64,000 nt of DNA, from the NCBI GenBank assembly GCA_021234535.1, contig CM037843.1, positions 5,164,820 to 5,228,819 on the forward strand. The letters run 5' to 3'. Position numbers and translations under genes: made by a program. The notes beneath the pieces were generated by a model that saw only the letters and a program-made list of their open reading frames with translations, had not been told where the DNA came from and ran no database searches. This document shows positions 24,078 to 36,211 of this stretch, in pieces. Numbering within the stretch: position 1 is the first letter of the stretch; every line of letters begins with the position of its first letter. Source of the DNA: Stichopus chloronotus (lineage: Eukaryota > Echinodermata > Holothuroidea > Aspidochirotida > Stichopodidae).

Positions 24078-27000
24078 TTCTAACGTGTTTAGTTACACAA
24101 CATCGCCGACGGAGTAGTTCAAAAATTGCCAGGCAAAAAAAAAATTGTATTCAATACAGGCGGGGAGGGGGGGGGGGGGGGCACAATACAATTCTCACTA
24201 TTAGCTTGAGTACGGTACTATTTCTTTTCGAAACTTTTGCGGTGTATGTCCAGTTCTAAAATTTTCATTCATCACCTTAAGTAACTAGTACTGCTGCTTG
24301 GTTTTGTAGGTTTGTGCACAATTCTGGGGTATCTATGTCTACAAGCTTCCTCATGATTTTTATAGTTACTAGTCATAGTTATAGTTTTTATATCCACTCC
24401 TCAGTCTCTTTTGTTTTTCATATTCTGTATATAATTTCCATTTCAATTATCATTTTGCAAATGTTTTCAAAGAGACTGAAATTAATGTTTTAATAAAAGC
24501 AAAACAAAAAAAAACAGTGACATGTAGTTAGCAAGTCTGATTACAATTAGTGCCAATGACGATTTTTTAAATTTGCTCTTTACACTCATTTGTCATATTC
24601 TTTTCTCTCTTTTTTGGCAATTCAATGTTTCTCTGTAAGGAAGGAGACGGGTGTAGGTGCCGGGGGGTCCTTCCTTGACGTTATTGAGTATATTTGAGGT
24701 GATGCCAGAAAGCACTCTTTGTACAGTAGTAAAGATGGAATATTCGACTACGTTGTCTAACCAAAGGTGTCTGACTGGCCATTACAATTTTACCGGAGAA
24801 TATCAGTTGCTGTGAGACTGTGTGTATAGGTGACACTCTCTACGGCTCTGTCTGTCCGCCCACCGTATGCCAAGACTTTTCCTAGCCTTTCAATGTGCCT
24901 AATATTTTATACTGGGAAGTGGTCTAAAGTCAAGCACCAGCATAGTATTGAGACAATATTCTTCTTTCTTATGAAGTTTTGATCAACATTTTTATACAAC
25001 AATTTGTTTAATTCTTAACTAGCCTATTTCAGAGACCTGCTGTTTTGTTTCACGATGCTTCAATGTACTGCTACGTATGTATGTAATTCAGTTATGAAGT
25101 TGAAATTTGAGATTTTTTTACGGCTCTGTTTTACAGCTTTTCATTGAACACCTCGGTGAGTCCTTCTTAAATATTGTGCACACTGTCTTGGACCTACGTC
25201 ACTTTGGTCAATTAATTTATTAGTAGTCTGCATATACATCATTATTTCAGAACATGTCGCATCCCCGCACAACAAAATTCAATCCAGTTAGGCTACCAGT
25301 GACGTAGCATATGTAGTCTACATGCATGATACCCATCTGGGATCCATGTTGTACATATGAGCACCATCTTGCCCAGATCTTACACTTGTTGGGCAATCGG
25401 AAAGCTAGAGGCAGTTACGCAGACCTTCTTGCCTTCGTGCATGTTGCAGTAATTGCATGATGAATTTGTGTACATAAAATGAATGCAGTGTAATTAAAAA
25501 TGAAACAGTATGAATCTAAATAAATAAAAAAGGATGCAGACCTTTTCCTAAATAACTTTCTTCAGTCTATCGTTTTACTTGTGCATTGTCAACCCTCAGC
25601 AGTAGCGTGCGCAAGGGGAGGGGGAGAGGAGGAGTGCCGTCACCCCAAACACCCTCAACTTAAACTAACCATTTCCCTGAAGGAATTCGTCAGGGCAGAT
25701 TTATCCGAGGGGGGAATGTTCCCTGATGGAAATTGTTGGGGGAGGTTGTCCGGCCAAGCATATAAATCGAAAAATGGCCTGAATGATTCCCCTGCAAATT
25801 AGTTCGTCAACCAGTCCTCCTGGTTATCCTACAGGTGTGGAGTAAGATCACATCCCACATGTGTGATGCAGATTACAAACTTAAAATTCGGATCTTTTCT
25901 GAATATCGTATAACTCACTAACCCTGACTCGTAACAGCTATCCTTGGATGCAAAATGTGTCCGCGACATGTGTCTAGTGTACGAAAGGACAACATTTCTA
26001 TGTCCATGTGTGTTAGCAACATGACCCATGAATATCCTGAAATGTTAATACATGTACATACATCAATGTACATATCATGCCTTATAGTGTGTATGGAACC
26101 AAGTTGAAGTTACCGAGGACATTCATTTGGTGTGTACTCTCAAGTTGACGCCGTCAAAAGACAAGCACTTAAGAAGAAGAGTTTGCCAAGTGCATAACAT
26201 ACTGTAACTCCAAGGGAGAGTGAAGTTCAAATTGCAGCCTCGAGGAAGCATACACTGAATCATTTCAGCGCTGTAGGCCTATACATGTTTCTCCGTAGTA
26301 TGTTAATGTGATCTACAAAGACATGTTTAATTTACTATAAAGTTTTCCGTTCTGTTCAACTAGGCTCAATTTTACATCAGTGGAAATTGCAGACTGCATG
26401 ACGTCAGAGATTTACTTAAATTTGCCTCACGTAAACAAGCAAACAACAAATCAAAAGTGGTTGAATAAACACTAAACTCACTGTAGAAGATCTCATCCGA
26501 GTAAAACTTGAAACATTGTCTACAATATTTGAGGTGATAAAATAATTTACTGTCAATTACGGTAACGAATGCTTAACGTGAATGAAACACTTTTTTAAGT
26601 AGCTTTTCCAAAAGGGAAATACCGTCACGGTATTAACTGTTGTGATTATTGCTTGGTATCCTCAATACGATATGTATAATACCACAGAAATTCATAAAAG
26701 TCATATGTGATGAATATTCTCGGGCATCAGAAATGTTTACTGTAACAATAAATTCAATTTGTAAAACAAGTTTATTCAAGATGTTCATTACCAGCATTCC
26801 TACGGATCCCTCTGTATGAATGAACAAGACAGGAAACAAACAAATTTTGAGATAAAGCAAAGAAAATGATTACCGCTACCACGTGCACTGCATGGATACC
26901 GATAAATTTGTCGAATCTACATAGAGTACATCAAAGTTTGTACCCCGACATTGTTAAAATTACTTCAATACATTACGAACACATAATTACGGCAGTGTAA

Positions 27001-28138
27001 AGTTGCTGTTCACAGGTCACTGGTATATGGCAAGTATTAAAATCCAGTCTGAACCATGGGTCCATTCGGGAAATGTTGAATGGCCCTGAGTGGTTCCATT
27101 TTACTTTTAAATTTGAACATCATTTTCCTATTCAAACTGCGACAACAAAAACAACTATGACCTTTGAAAACCATTTGTGAGGCATTTTAAGTCAGTTCTC
27201 ATTGAACTCATTGCCAATTGTTCACAGTTTGTGTTTTGGACAAAAATGGAATGGAATTTCAATCCTGGGCAATAAAGCACAATAAAGTGAGATTTAGTTG
27301 GAAATTTAACCTGCCTGTGTTCCGTAGTACATAATAGATAGTAATATGCAAATATTGGATTATATTATATATTGGACATATTGATTGCAAACAGAGTGTG
27401 AAGATTGAATTATTTTGAATTTAACTCAACACAAATAAAGTGACCGTGGAAGAAAAACATCGATGGTATTTGTCGAAAAGAGTGCGTCGTTTCAAATGTT
27501 ATAAAAAAATGCCGCGGATACGACGTATAATCATGTCAATACAGTAACAGTCCTGATGGAACTTGTAGGAGAGTTCCTTTCGAAAAAGCACTAAAGAGAA
27601 CCGTCTTTTATAACTACAATTGTACTAGTTACTCAGCTTCAGAGATTAATTGCATTGATTGCGTTATTATTATTTAAAACTTAAGCGCGTTACCCAAAAT
27701 GTAAAATGCTCTTAGAAGCCGTGCAACAATAGCATTGAAAACATTTAAATTTATTCAATACAAAATAGTTGATATAACATCACATTAATTACCCAAAGCA
27801 TAATGCTTGTCTATTCACTGCCTGAGTGTCTTTCTGGAGGCACAGTTCACGAAAGATCTGTGACTGGTTATGTTTCTAGTTTCAAACCAAAACAATCTTA
27901 TACTTCATACAATAGGAGTGTGATCAGGCTGAAAAGAAAAAAACAGTGTCATGCTATGAAAGACTTTTCTTTTTCTACGATAATGCAGAAAATCAAACGC
28001 TCGTATTTTCGAAATTCAATTCAAAGAAGTTTCCAGCAGTCTTCCTTACCCAGTTTACAACTTTATATAAGTGACAAAATGTCATAAACCTTATTGCAGA
28101 TAGAAGCCGCACACTTAATATTAAGTGATAACATGGCA
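24078..28138. other. spacer, partly paralogous to 5299-6300
   Basis: No gene is supported. Similarity to unit C runs from 24086 to about 24560, then resumes at about 27450. The intervening 2.9 kb is specific to this unit. A sequence starting CAGTAGCGTGCGCAAGG at 25600 looks like a single hAT terminus, but no partner end was found. Confidence 0.5.
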
Positions 28139-28144
28139 TTTATT
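28139..28144 (-). promoter_or_regulatory. candidate polyadenylation signal of the unit B dioxygenase gene
   Basis: AATAAA on the minus strand, about 375 bases after the stop codon at 28519-28521. Position and strand suit, but it is inferred only from the hexamer. Confidence 0.35.
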
Positions 28145-28518
28145 ACGGTAACACAGTGACCTCGTGTCGGAGGATGGTGAGGGGGGGGGGGGGTGAGCGA
28201 AAGCATGTTGCCAGCAGCGGATTACGTAGCGCAATTGTGAAATGTTGCCTTCACAACATTGTGAAATGTTGCATGGGAAGGCGACTTCCGGTGATCTATA
28301 GGGGATATTTTTAAGCATACACTTTCGATTACGCAACGGGCAACTGGTGCTGGCGATAAGCTTTGGCAGTCTTCCTGCCTCTCCAGCTAGCATGTAAGTA
28401 ACTGATGGTAGGCGCTTCTTGAGCCTCGACCCCCGGGAAAGATGCACCCACACAAACCCCACCCCATCTTCTGGTAACAACTCTATTTTTTGATGATTTA
28501 ATACTTCATGTGAAGTTT

Positions 28519-28626
28519 TCAACTAGAGCATTGGTTGCCAACTCTCGTCACTAATTGTCCTGTATTTCTTTTCAAGTATCGAACTTGGAGGGCATTCCTG
28601 AAGTCGTCGATGTTAATGTAAGACCC
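28519..28626 (-). pseudogene. unit B dioxygenase exon 13 (last)
   Basis: 108 bp, acceptor CAG, open to TGA at 28519-28521. It reads GSYINIDDFRNALQVRYLKR and ends in VGNQCSS, the C-terminal strand and tail that follow NGGVRQLQ. Confidence 0.85.
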
Positions 28627-29069
28627 CTGTCGATATTAAAAAAATATAAAAAAAATTGCGATGAAGCACAGTGACTTTAAAGAAGAAACTCAATTCTTAA
28701 CTTTATTGAATTATTTGTTATTTGTGGTAATCGTTTCAAGATGTGGATGTAAGTTCACTTCATTATATTTAAGTTTCATGAGGACTCTATGGAACTAAAA
28801 CGGTTTAAGAGTAAACAAGTGCATGATCAAATATTAAGTAACAAGATTTAAGTAAACATGCCAAAGCTGTTAGAAAAATTGAAAATAAATACGAAAAGTC
28901 ATCAGCGAATGCGGAATTGGTCAGGAAACCAACTTGGAGCATTTCAAAGACCATCAACTTCACAGCGGGTAATTTTTAAATACCGTATTTGTCATTTCAA
29001 TATTATTGCAGAGAATAACAAATCAAGCTCTTGACCTAAGACACTTGACCTTTGACCTGAACTACTGAC

Positions 29070-29174
29070 CTGAAGTTGTCTGACGCCTCCATTGAGTTTG
29101 AATGATTTTCTCGAATGAAGCATACGACGGTTGTTGAAAGTGACGCAATCACCCTGCTCCATACGATTTGTGAT
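29070..29174 (-). pseudogene. unit B dioxygenase exon 12
   Basis: 105 bp, phase 0 at both ends, open. It encodes the distal iron ligand in RRMLHSR and the NGGVRQLQ strand. A perfect TGACCTTTGACCT lies at 29046-29058 in the adjoining intron. Confidence 0.88.
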
Positions 29175-29683
29175 CTGATGAGAGATAAAGGTTTGAGGAA
29201 AAGTTAAAAAAGTGTAAAATAATGTAACAGAATTCTTTTTTACCATGGTTTTGTTTTAAATAAACCACCACTAATGTTTCTACGACCATTCACGATATCA
29301 TAGCACTTAATTGGTGATGTTGATGATGGGTGCTCCGCAGCCCATAGTGATCCTCAGATCTGTCCATGTAACACTGTTTCATAACACAGTTGTAAGTATA
29401 CACGGTACAGATGAGAATCACGCCACACTTAAGATCACCTATTTAAGTTTTATTGTGACGTCATAGACCACCGTGCGAAGAGATAAACACAAGAACTGAT
29501 TTTCCAAGCACAACGTCATCAGGGCATGGTAACTCAGCAGTCCTCTCATAAATCAACCGGATGTCCAACCAAAAGCGCACGAAATACTACGTCATATTTA
29601 GCATCTTCATTCCATTTTATACCGATTTATACTTGTATAACATTTCAAATTCTTTTAGAGATAAATCGCTTGAAAACACTCAC

Positions 29684-29752
29684 CGAAGCCGGTGTCTTCT
29701 CTATCAACTCGGCAAACTTAAAGTATGCTTCGTAGTACGGCTCGACCATTTC
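29684..29752 (-). pseudogene. unit B dioxygenase exon 11
   Basis: 69 bp, open, starting EMVEPYYEAYFKF. Its length and phase equal those of the unit A exon at 51707-51775. Confidence 0.85.
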
Positions 29753-30118
29753 CTGATATAAACATTTAGGGACGAAGATACATTAAGAAGAGAGGTTTCA
29801 TAGAAACTTCTTCCTTATATACAATGAAGTATGAGGAGATTGAAGAGAAAATGAGTAATACATGTTGACTGGAGTAAATACTGCAGCGAACAAACGTACA
29901 TTACATAGTAACACAGTAGATATTGTCTCTATCGTCCAATAATGTCACATTTCTTCAATTCTCGTCTTTCAAACAAAAAGAAATATTTCTGTAATTCAGA
30001 ACTTTTCCCTGTTTGCTCTAATCATGCAGCCATTATATATCTGCTTGCACTATACATCTCGGTCAACGATCCTGATAACACTGTAAACGATATTTTTATT
30101 TATTTGAGATCAATGTAC

Positions 30119-30172
30119 CTCTGGTACTTGCAATGGGCCCTCGACTTGCGGGTTCCAAAACACAGCGACAAT
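30119..30172 (-). pseudogene. unit B dioxygenase exon 10
   Basis: 54 bp, open, encoding IVAVFWNPQVEGPLQVPE. The GPLQVPE segment is strongly conserved between units. Confidence 0.85.
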
Positions 30173-30589
30173 CTACAAGTGAAAAGAAATAAAAAATTAT
30201 AACGGCGAAGTAATGGTTTTTAAAATGTTCCATAGGTTATAGGGTATTCTACCGTCCTCACGTGGTAGCTCAATTTGCAAACCAACAGTCTATCCTAAAG
30301 TACAAAAATAAAGGAACTTACAACAAGAATTTGAAGTTGACTTAGTAAAAGCTTTGACTGCATACAAAGTTGAAATATCCAGCGGTTTAATTTTGACATG
30401 TAGTGATATTTGTTGGACCCAGAGTACGTAAAATGTTCAGTGGATGAGATATCAATGCATAAAATTTCCGAATAATGTAACATTATTTTCCATATATTGA
30501 GATGTTATTGATAATTCACCTAATCAAGTGAAATCTAGAACAATATAGGTTATCAAACATTGGTGACCAATGGTCTACCTGAATCTTAC

Positions 30590-30650
30590 CTTCCCCTCAT
30601 AGTTGACAGTGATATGAGGGCGCTGGTAGACGAAATGACAGGGACGTTTG
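30590..30650 (-). pseudogene. unit B dioxygenase exon 9
   Basis: 61 bp, open, encoding KRPCHFVYQRPHI then TVNYEGK. It begins with one base of a split codon, as in unit A. Confidence 0.85.
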
Positions 30651-31056
30651 CTACGATTAAAAATTACACGCATGACTGATTGATAAATGCAGAAAGAAAA
30701 GTTGCCAGATACAACTCTTTAGAACAACTTGAAGAAAGATAAACTTGTTATTCCTCTTCACAGTCGAAGATAAAATGATGCGATTCACAGTTGTAATTTC
30801 TCTAGATATCTTTTACTCTGGTATACGCCATCTTGCATATTATGATCGACTTATTAATTATCTTCAAGTGAATAGTGAGACTTTTAACTGAAATATGTAA
30901 ATGAATATCAATCGTACTATTAGGTTTACAGGTTTCAGGGAAGTGAAACCTAAGCATTGAACAATCCATTATCTGTTTAAGGTAACTTTTCATTTTGAAA
31001 TATGACGCTATAAAACATCAGTAAAATGCAACTTGTAAACAGAACATATCGCTCAC

Positions 31057-31199
31057 TTGTCGTCATGTATCTTTTGGAAACGTTGCTGGAACTTTCAGCA
31101 ATGTTTCAAAATATTTGGGATATTCTCTGCGAAGTTGTTCAGGCTACTTCAAATGTGTCCACGAATATATTAGCGCCTCCTTCAACGCAATCGTCCAGT
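31057..31199 (-). pseudogene. unit B dioxygenase exon 8, two frameshifts
   Basis: 143 bp against 141 bp for the unit A exon. One extra C in GTAGCCTGAAC (unit A GTAGCTGAAC) opens onto an immediate TGA. A second extra C is in TTTCCAAAAG (unit A TTTCAAAAG). The acceptor and donor sites are intact. Confidence 0.87.
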
Positions 31200-31748
31200 C
31201 TACATCGAAAAAGATTCAGTGAAATATTTGAGTATCAGTAGTAACACATCGTTTTAATGACAACAAATCTGCACATTGAAACAAGTGTTTTTTCGTTATT
31301 TTTTAATTCCCATTAGGAACTATCTACATGCACTTGAACTGTTATCCACGCGCTTTTAATTTGCTTTCCATTATAAAACCTGTTACCTTACAAAACTGAC
31401 AAAGATTTCCAGTTTCATAACATTCGAACTATCAACGTTTGCTTAAGTTTTCGATCGAGACTTTTGGGCAGTAAAAGGGTGAATATTTTCAAGCGTTCCG
31501 AATGCTAAAACCACTTCACATGCCCATACATGACGACCCTCCGCGTCTCTGGCATTTGGCTATAACGTTATGTTGAAATTGATAGTCCTTATACATAAAC
31601 GACCTCCTTGCTATCTCTCCATATTGAGAACTGACTCTCTCTCACAAAGCGTGGAGTTTAATCAGAAGTTCCTGACCTAGATGTGTGGCAACTTGCTCCT
31701 AATAAACTAGATCACGGTCGCTCTTCGGCGAGCAGAATGAGATCTTAC

Positions 31749-31876
31749 CTCATGCAATGGAGTAGTTGAAATCCCGGTGGTGACTCATAGTAAGGAACAT
31801 CCTGATGGAACCAAAGAGGCACCTCTAAGTCAGCGATGTTGGTGATCCTATCCTTGGAACAGTAGTGATTAAAAAC
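31749..31876 (-). pseudogene. unit B dioxygenase exon 7
   Basis: 128 bp, open, one codon longer than unit A. It contains the FHQD iron motif and YYESPPGFQLLHC. Confidence 0.87.
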
Positions 31877-32372
31877 CTGCAGGGGATAACCAACATTAAG
31901 GTGCAGATGGTTAAATAAAGATCACAATAAATATGTGATCGGTATCCCGTAACTTACCGTAGCTATCATAGTATGGAATTGACGTAATACTATCGAAATT
32001 TTGACTCCAGTAACAAGCCGAGTCAAAAAAAATTAAGGATTCATATTGCTACCGAAATAAAATTATCATGTGGTTTTTATCTGTTTAGAGATGCATTTCA
32101 GATCAACTTTCGATCGGCATATCAGGAGTAATGGCGGATACTCAAATATATAGGTCAGATATTTACTTTTGAAGAAGAAAAAGAGGATTAAATGATAGCT
32201 ATGGAAAAATGAATATTTTTTTTTAGATGAGTAAATTTGGACGTTACAGGAACAGCAATTTCCTCTGTAAAACTTGTAACAACTCAAATTGGACAAACTG
32301 ACAAATTGATAATACGTTCGAAATGTCATTTCAGGTGAAGTGTTTGCTATAGCAATGGAGAAAAATCATTAC

Positions 32373-32417
32373 CTTGCCATAAAGAGTTTCAAAAACAGGA
32401 GCCACCAAAGCACCAAG
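32373..32417 (-). pseudogene. unit B dioxygenase exon 6
   Basis: 45 bp, open: LGALVAPVFETLYGK. Same length and phase as unit A 58220-58264. Confidence 0.85.
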
Positions 32418-32866
32418 CTACAAGAAAATACAAAGCAAACAGAGAGAGATAGAAAAATAAAACATTGAACCTAATATTTCAGAGTTACTGTCTTCTTATC
32501 GAAACTGTACTTAGAAGTTTGAAGTCTTAAATGAGTATTCGTGTTTGGTGAAATACCGTAAGAGCTGGTCGGAAGAGCACGGTCACCTACAACTAAGAAC
32601 TATATCATCACGGTATTCTCACTTTGAGAGATATAGCTCCTACCTGAGTGTAATATGTGTAACTGTAAATTTATGACCAAAAATAGCAAATTGGGGCTGG
32701 CCATAATGTTGTGTTTTCATTTTATACCTTCTTTGACCAGTTTCTGTTTAAAGAAAAATTCTCGCGTCTTTTTTTTTGTTGATATGTTATATTCTCTCTG
32801 CAGAATTTGTCAACTCAGCTCGGAAAACGTGCCTTGAAACGTTGCAGTGAAGCTTTGATATCTCAC

Positions 32867-32942
32867 CTCAAGAATCTTTTTGTCCACGCAAGGGAGATTT
32901 TTAACCAATGCTAGTCCGTTCTTGTCTACAGCCTCCAACCAT
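32867..32942 (-). pseudogene. unit B dioxygenase exon 5
   Basis: 76 bp, open: WLEAVDKNGLALVKNLPC and on to KKILE. Confidence 0.85.
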
Positions 32943-33259
32943 CTGAAAACAAAGTATACAACCGATAGGAAAACTAGATCGAATTCCTTATTAGTACAGG
33001 TAACTGATACTTCTCCGTAGTTATAAATTTACCATTTAGTCGAAAGAAATTGCTGAGAGCCACGCATCATAGCAGGATATGCTGCATTCCAATGTACCAT
33101 TATAAATACTGTCAAAGATTTTCTTCATAGTGAATGAATTAATCACAGTTATTTTCCTCTCTTTAATTATTCAGAAAGACTCCGATACAACGACAACGAT
33201 CTTTTCATTCTTATCTGTTAAATTGTCCTAAAAAGTAATCGCTTTTAGTATATGCGTAC

Positions 33260-33318
33260 TCATAGAGTGTGTCCTCCGACTGGCAGATGTCCGCGTACTC
33301 AAATGTAGCGATGGAGTC
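33260..33318 (-). pseudogene. unit B dioxygenase exon 4
   Basis: 59 bp, open: DSIATFEYADICQSEDTLY, ending in the split codon GA/A. Confidence 0.85.
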
Positions 33319-33495
33319 CTGAAAGAAAGGCAGAGAGAGAGAGGAAGAGAGGGAGAGTTGACCTGCAGTTCGGAGAGCATCCAGACCAGAGGCAGGAAAG
33401 GATGAATAAAACTGAAATGATATGATATCCCTCAACAACACTTTGTGGGAGATTAAATAAAAATAAAAAAAAACTGTTACGGAATTCTAGCTTAC

Positions 33496-33627
33496 TGTTC
33501 TGAATGTGGTATTCCTCTTGGTAGATCTGCTCTCTAAGTCCTCCTTAGAGTAGCTAAATACCTTCAACCAGGAAAGAGGGTGGTGCAATTGCGTGTTCCT
33601 CTTCATTGCAAACGACCACCAAATACC
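33496..33627 (-). pseudogene. unit B dioxygenase exon 3, one frameshift
   Basis: 132 bp against 131 in unit A. YLVVVCNEEEHAIA is read in the first frame and WLKVFSYSKEDLESRS in the next, with one extra base between them near the CCACCC run. The candidate fourth zinc ligand (His in EEEH) lies before the shift. Confidence 0.85.
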
Positions 33628-33990
33628 CTGGATGAAAAATGTGGAACGGAATTCAGTTGGAACACTTTACGGTTATCCTTGAAATCGAATGTTTTTCCCT
33701 AATTGTCGTCAAACTGAGAAGTTAATGGAAGATATTTTTGGGGAAAAGTGTTCCCCATGAAAGTTCAATGTGTGTCACGGTCATTTACAGTGTGATTCGA
33801 TCATATTTCAACTTGAAATGCGAGTAAAGACTAATATTCCGAATTCACGTTCTAACATAAACGTGAAAATATTACTAAGGAAAATTGATAAAAGTGACTA
33901 CGAGGATAATGACATAAACGTCCCCGTTTTATGCGCTTTTTATTCAACAATATTCGTGAAAAATATTTGAGCCATAACACTGCACATGAC

Positions 33991-34656
33991 CAGTAGCGGC
34001 ACCAAGGGGGGGGGGGGGGGGATGTTCTCATCAGTCAGAACGTTTGACCCCAGTTTCCCCCCTCCCAGGTGAAATGACCTGACAAATGCGTACATGTCTA
34101 TTTCTATTCCCTGTTTAATGTTTATTCGTAATTTTGCATTAACCGTTCTGTACTAGGAAGTCCATGGGACTTAATTTTTCACCCAGAGATATCCTAAGAC
34201 CTCAGAGTTGTGTGGGGGGGGGGGGGGGGGACTTGGCCCAATGGACTCCCAACAGACTTTGTATCTGAACCAGAAATATGCTAAAATATCACAGATCTCC
34301 ACCGGGACTTTGCCCATGGATCTCATGAGGGGATCCTTAGTTCTCATCTTGTCAACTTAGAGGAGAGGGATAGCCGAAACACTTAAATCTTTTGGAATCT
34401 TTGCGTATAAATGATGCAATTTTAACAAAATTATACCTATCCTGAGATTTCATTTTTCACCTAGAGACATGCTAAAACCTGGCTCCACCAGGGCTTTACC
34501 TCTGGACCCCATCGGGCCCCTGGGCCCCACTCGCTAAGCTTGCCTTTCGCGCTCAATTTTCGCGCCACGCTCGAAATTATTACCCCCCCCCCCCCCACAG
34601 GTTCTTTTGCCCTCCGTTTGCCCTCCCCCAAGTCTGATATCCTGGTGCCTACGCTG
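33991..34656. mobile_element. hAT-type MITE, copy 2, in a dioxygenase intron
   Basis: 666 bp between CAGTAGCGGCACCAAGG and, inverted, CAGCGTAGGCACCAGGA. Flanking 8-mers are CACATGAC (33983-33990) and CATATGAC (34657-34664). It lies inside the intron between exons 2 and 3 of the unit B gene and shares the TTTTTCACCCAGAGATAT motif of the family. Confidence 0.85.
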
Positions 34657-35339
34657 CATATGACATCAATACACGTGCAGCAAGAAATAGTAGACTGGAG
34701 TGATCGTGTTTCTTCAATTAACATTGTCCCATACGCTTTATGAACTGTAAAGCAGCATCTACTGTTAATAAATAGCCTGATTAATCTCAATCATACTTCC
34801 CAGCCTGAGACAGCAGTCTAACTGTACCCCATTTGAGCCTCACGTTGGATAGATGATTGGGCTTAAAAGCTGAGCTGCCGCTCCTTTCCATATGGGGCTC
34901 AATCAGCCTCGTTAGGATATCATTTGTAAAGCTTGCCAAGAGTTTAACTTCCGAGGAGAACTGATTGTAATTTACTTCGACTAATTATGCACCAGTGTAA
35001 AAAAAAAATCGAAGTTGCCCAGTTTATGCATTGACTTCAGAATTGCTTAACAGGGGATTACTGCTTTGCTAAGAGGGATCTTTTTCCACCTCACTGTAGC
35101 CGTTATGCACGATCTTCCAGTCATACTTTTGGCTAACTCTTCGGTACTCCATAAATGAACAATCATGTGATTGTCTTTGGTCTTACGTTTGTGTAGTTCT
35201 CTTTGTTCCCTTTAAAACAGAACTAAAATCCAATTCTTATCACCAGGTACCATTGTGAATATAAATCTCTTCGGTTGAGATATATATTCCAAACTATCCG
35301 TCCTCTTTCAATTCAGAGTGCAACTTTCCAATGCAGTTT

Positions 35340-35379
35340 TGTGTGTGTGTGTGCGTGGGTGTGTGGTGTGTGTGTGTGT
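35340..35379. repeat. (GT)n microsatellite
   Basis: An interrupted GT run of about 40 bases inside the same intron of the unit B dioxygenase gene. Confidence 0.9.
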
Positions 35380-35480
35380 AACTAACACATGGACAATGTT
35401 TTGGTAAATTTCGACTACTCTACTGATAAGTTGGAAGGTGACATAGTATCATGATTATGTTTGGAAACTTGAGTTTTTAC

Positions 35481-35611
35481 CATCTGTTATCTCTGCGGTT
35501 TTCAGAGTAAGTTTCTTGGGAACATCGTCCGGGTGCGTTCGTCGCATTCCACTGTGAACTTCTTTGCAGTCTGGACAATGGCAGTGATACCTCAACCAAA
35601 AGGCATGGTAC
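35481..35611 (-). pseudogene. unit B dioxygenase exon 2 (zinc-binding domain)
   Basis: 131 bp, open. It encodes AFWLRYHCHCPDCKEV, the N-terminal cysteine motif of BBOX1/TMLHE proteins. The usual WLRDNC is WLRYHC here. The exon starts and ends in split codons that fit exons 1 and 3. Confidence 0.85.
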
Positions 35612-36109
35612 CTGGTAGTTTAACAAATTATATAATACGCAAGCTGTGGACTGTTGGATAATAGTGAGGAGGAGACTGCTTAGGCCTACTTGTCATCATC
35701 AGATGAAAAGTTGATATCCTCCACGGTCAAACTCACAGTTTTAACCTGAGTTCAATAAATAGTATGGTCAATTATGAGACTGAGTGAAAACAGTCACAAG
35801 AAATGTTTGCGAATTTTGCAAATTATAAGTCTCAGCTAAAGTGAAGGCAAATTAGTCTTAATTACATGTTCCATCAATATCGTTGAGAGTTTTGTAACGT
35901 ATACATAGGCTGGAGTTGGTACGTCTGATGTCTTCCAGCTCCCCGGTCTGATGATATAGTTGGCACAACTGAACCCAGTTACTAATGTAGAACGGTGCGC
36001 AACAAAACCGCCAAATTTACGATTAACAATTTTCGGTCTCATATTAACTTTCCAATTTACTCCTCCAATCAGTGTGTTTTTAAATTAATCACGTGCATCC
36101 ATATCTTAC

Positions 36110-36211
36110 CTGCTCGGTGTATGGTCGTGCCATTTGATTTCCACTGTGGTTTGAGTGTTGATGGAAATCCCGTCTACAACGGGTACTGGCTGGATCATGT
36201 GCTGGTGGCAT
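36110..36211 (-). pseudogene. unit B dioxygenase exon 1 (start codon)
   Basis: 102 bp with acceptor CTTACAG and donor GTAAGA. The in-frame ATG at 36196-36198 starts MIQPVPVVDGISIN, matching the position where BBOX1 proteins begin. The 13 bases before it would be 5' UTR, so a non-coding upstream exon is expected. Confidence 0.75.

Larger units (their letters stand above)
28519..36211 (-). pseudogene. gamma-butyrobetaine-dioxygenase-like gene broken by three 1-bp insertions (unit B)
   Basis: Thirteen exons with GT/AG borders and compatible phases give about 398 codons if the insertions are ignored, close to the 387 of human BBOX1. The start ATG is at 36196-36198 (MIQPVPVVDG). Residues 35-45 carry WLRYHCHCPDC with the zinc-type cysteines 40, 42 and 45; His85 would be the fourth ligand. 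His201/Asp203 (FHQD) and His348 (LHSR) match the iron triad of 2-oxoglutarate oxygenases. Compared with unit A there is one extra base in exon 3 and two in exon 8, producing stops. All other exons are open, so this is either a very young pseudogene or a gene with assembly indels. Carnitine synthesis is the family's known role; the substrate here is not known. Confidence 0.82.

Noticed and set aside
25600..25830. CAGTAGCGTGCGCAAGG as the start of another hAT element
   Set aside because: No inverted partner end or 8-bp duplication was found nearby, so it was mentioned only in the spacer entry.
28121..28522. 133-codon minus-strand frame over the 3' end of unit B
   Set aside because: It is out of frame with the true last exon and covers the 3' flank, including a poly-G/C run.
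34461..34790. 109-codon minus-strand frame
   Set aside because: It spans the end of a MITE and a poly-C run and has no domain.
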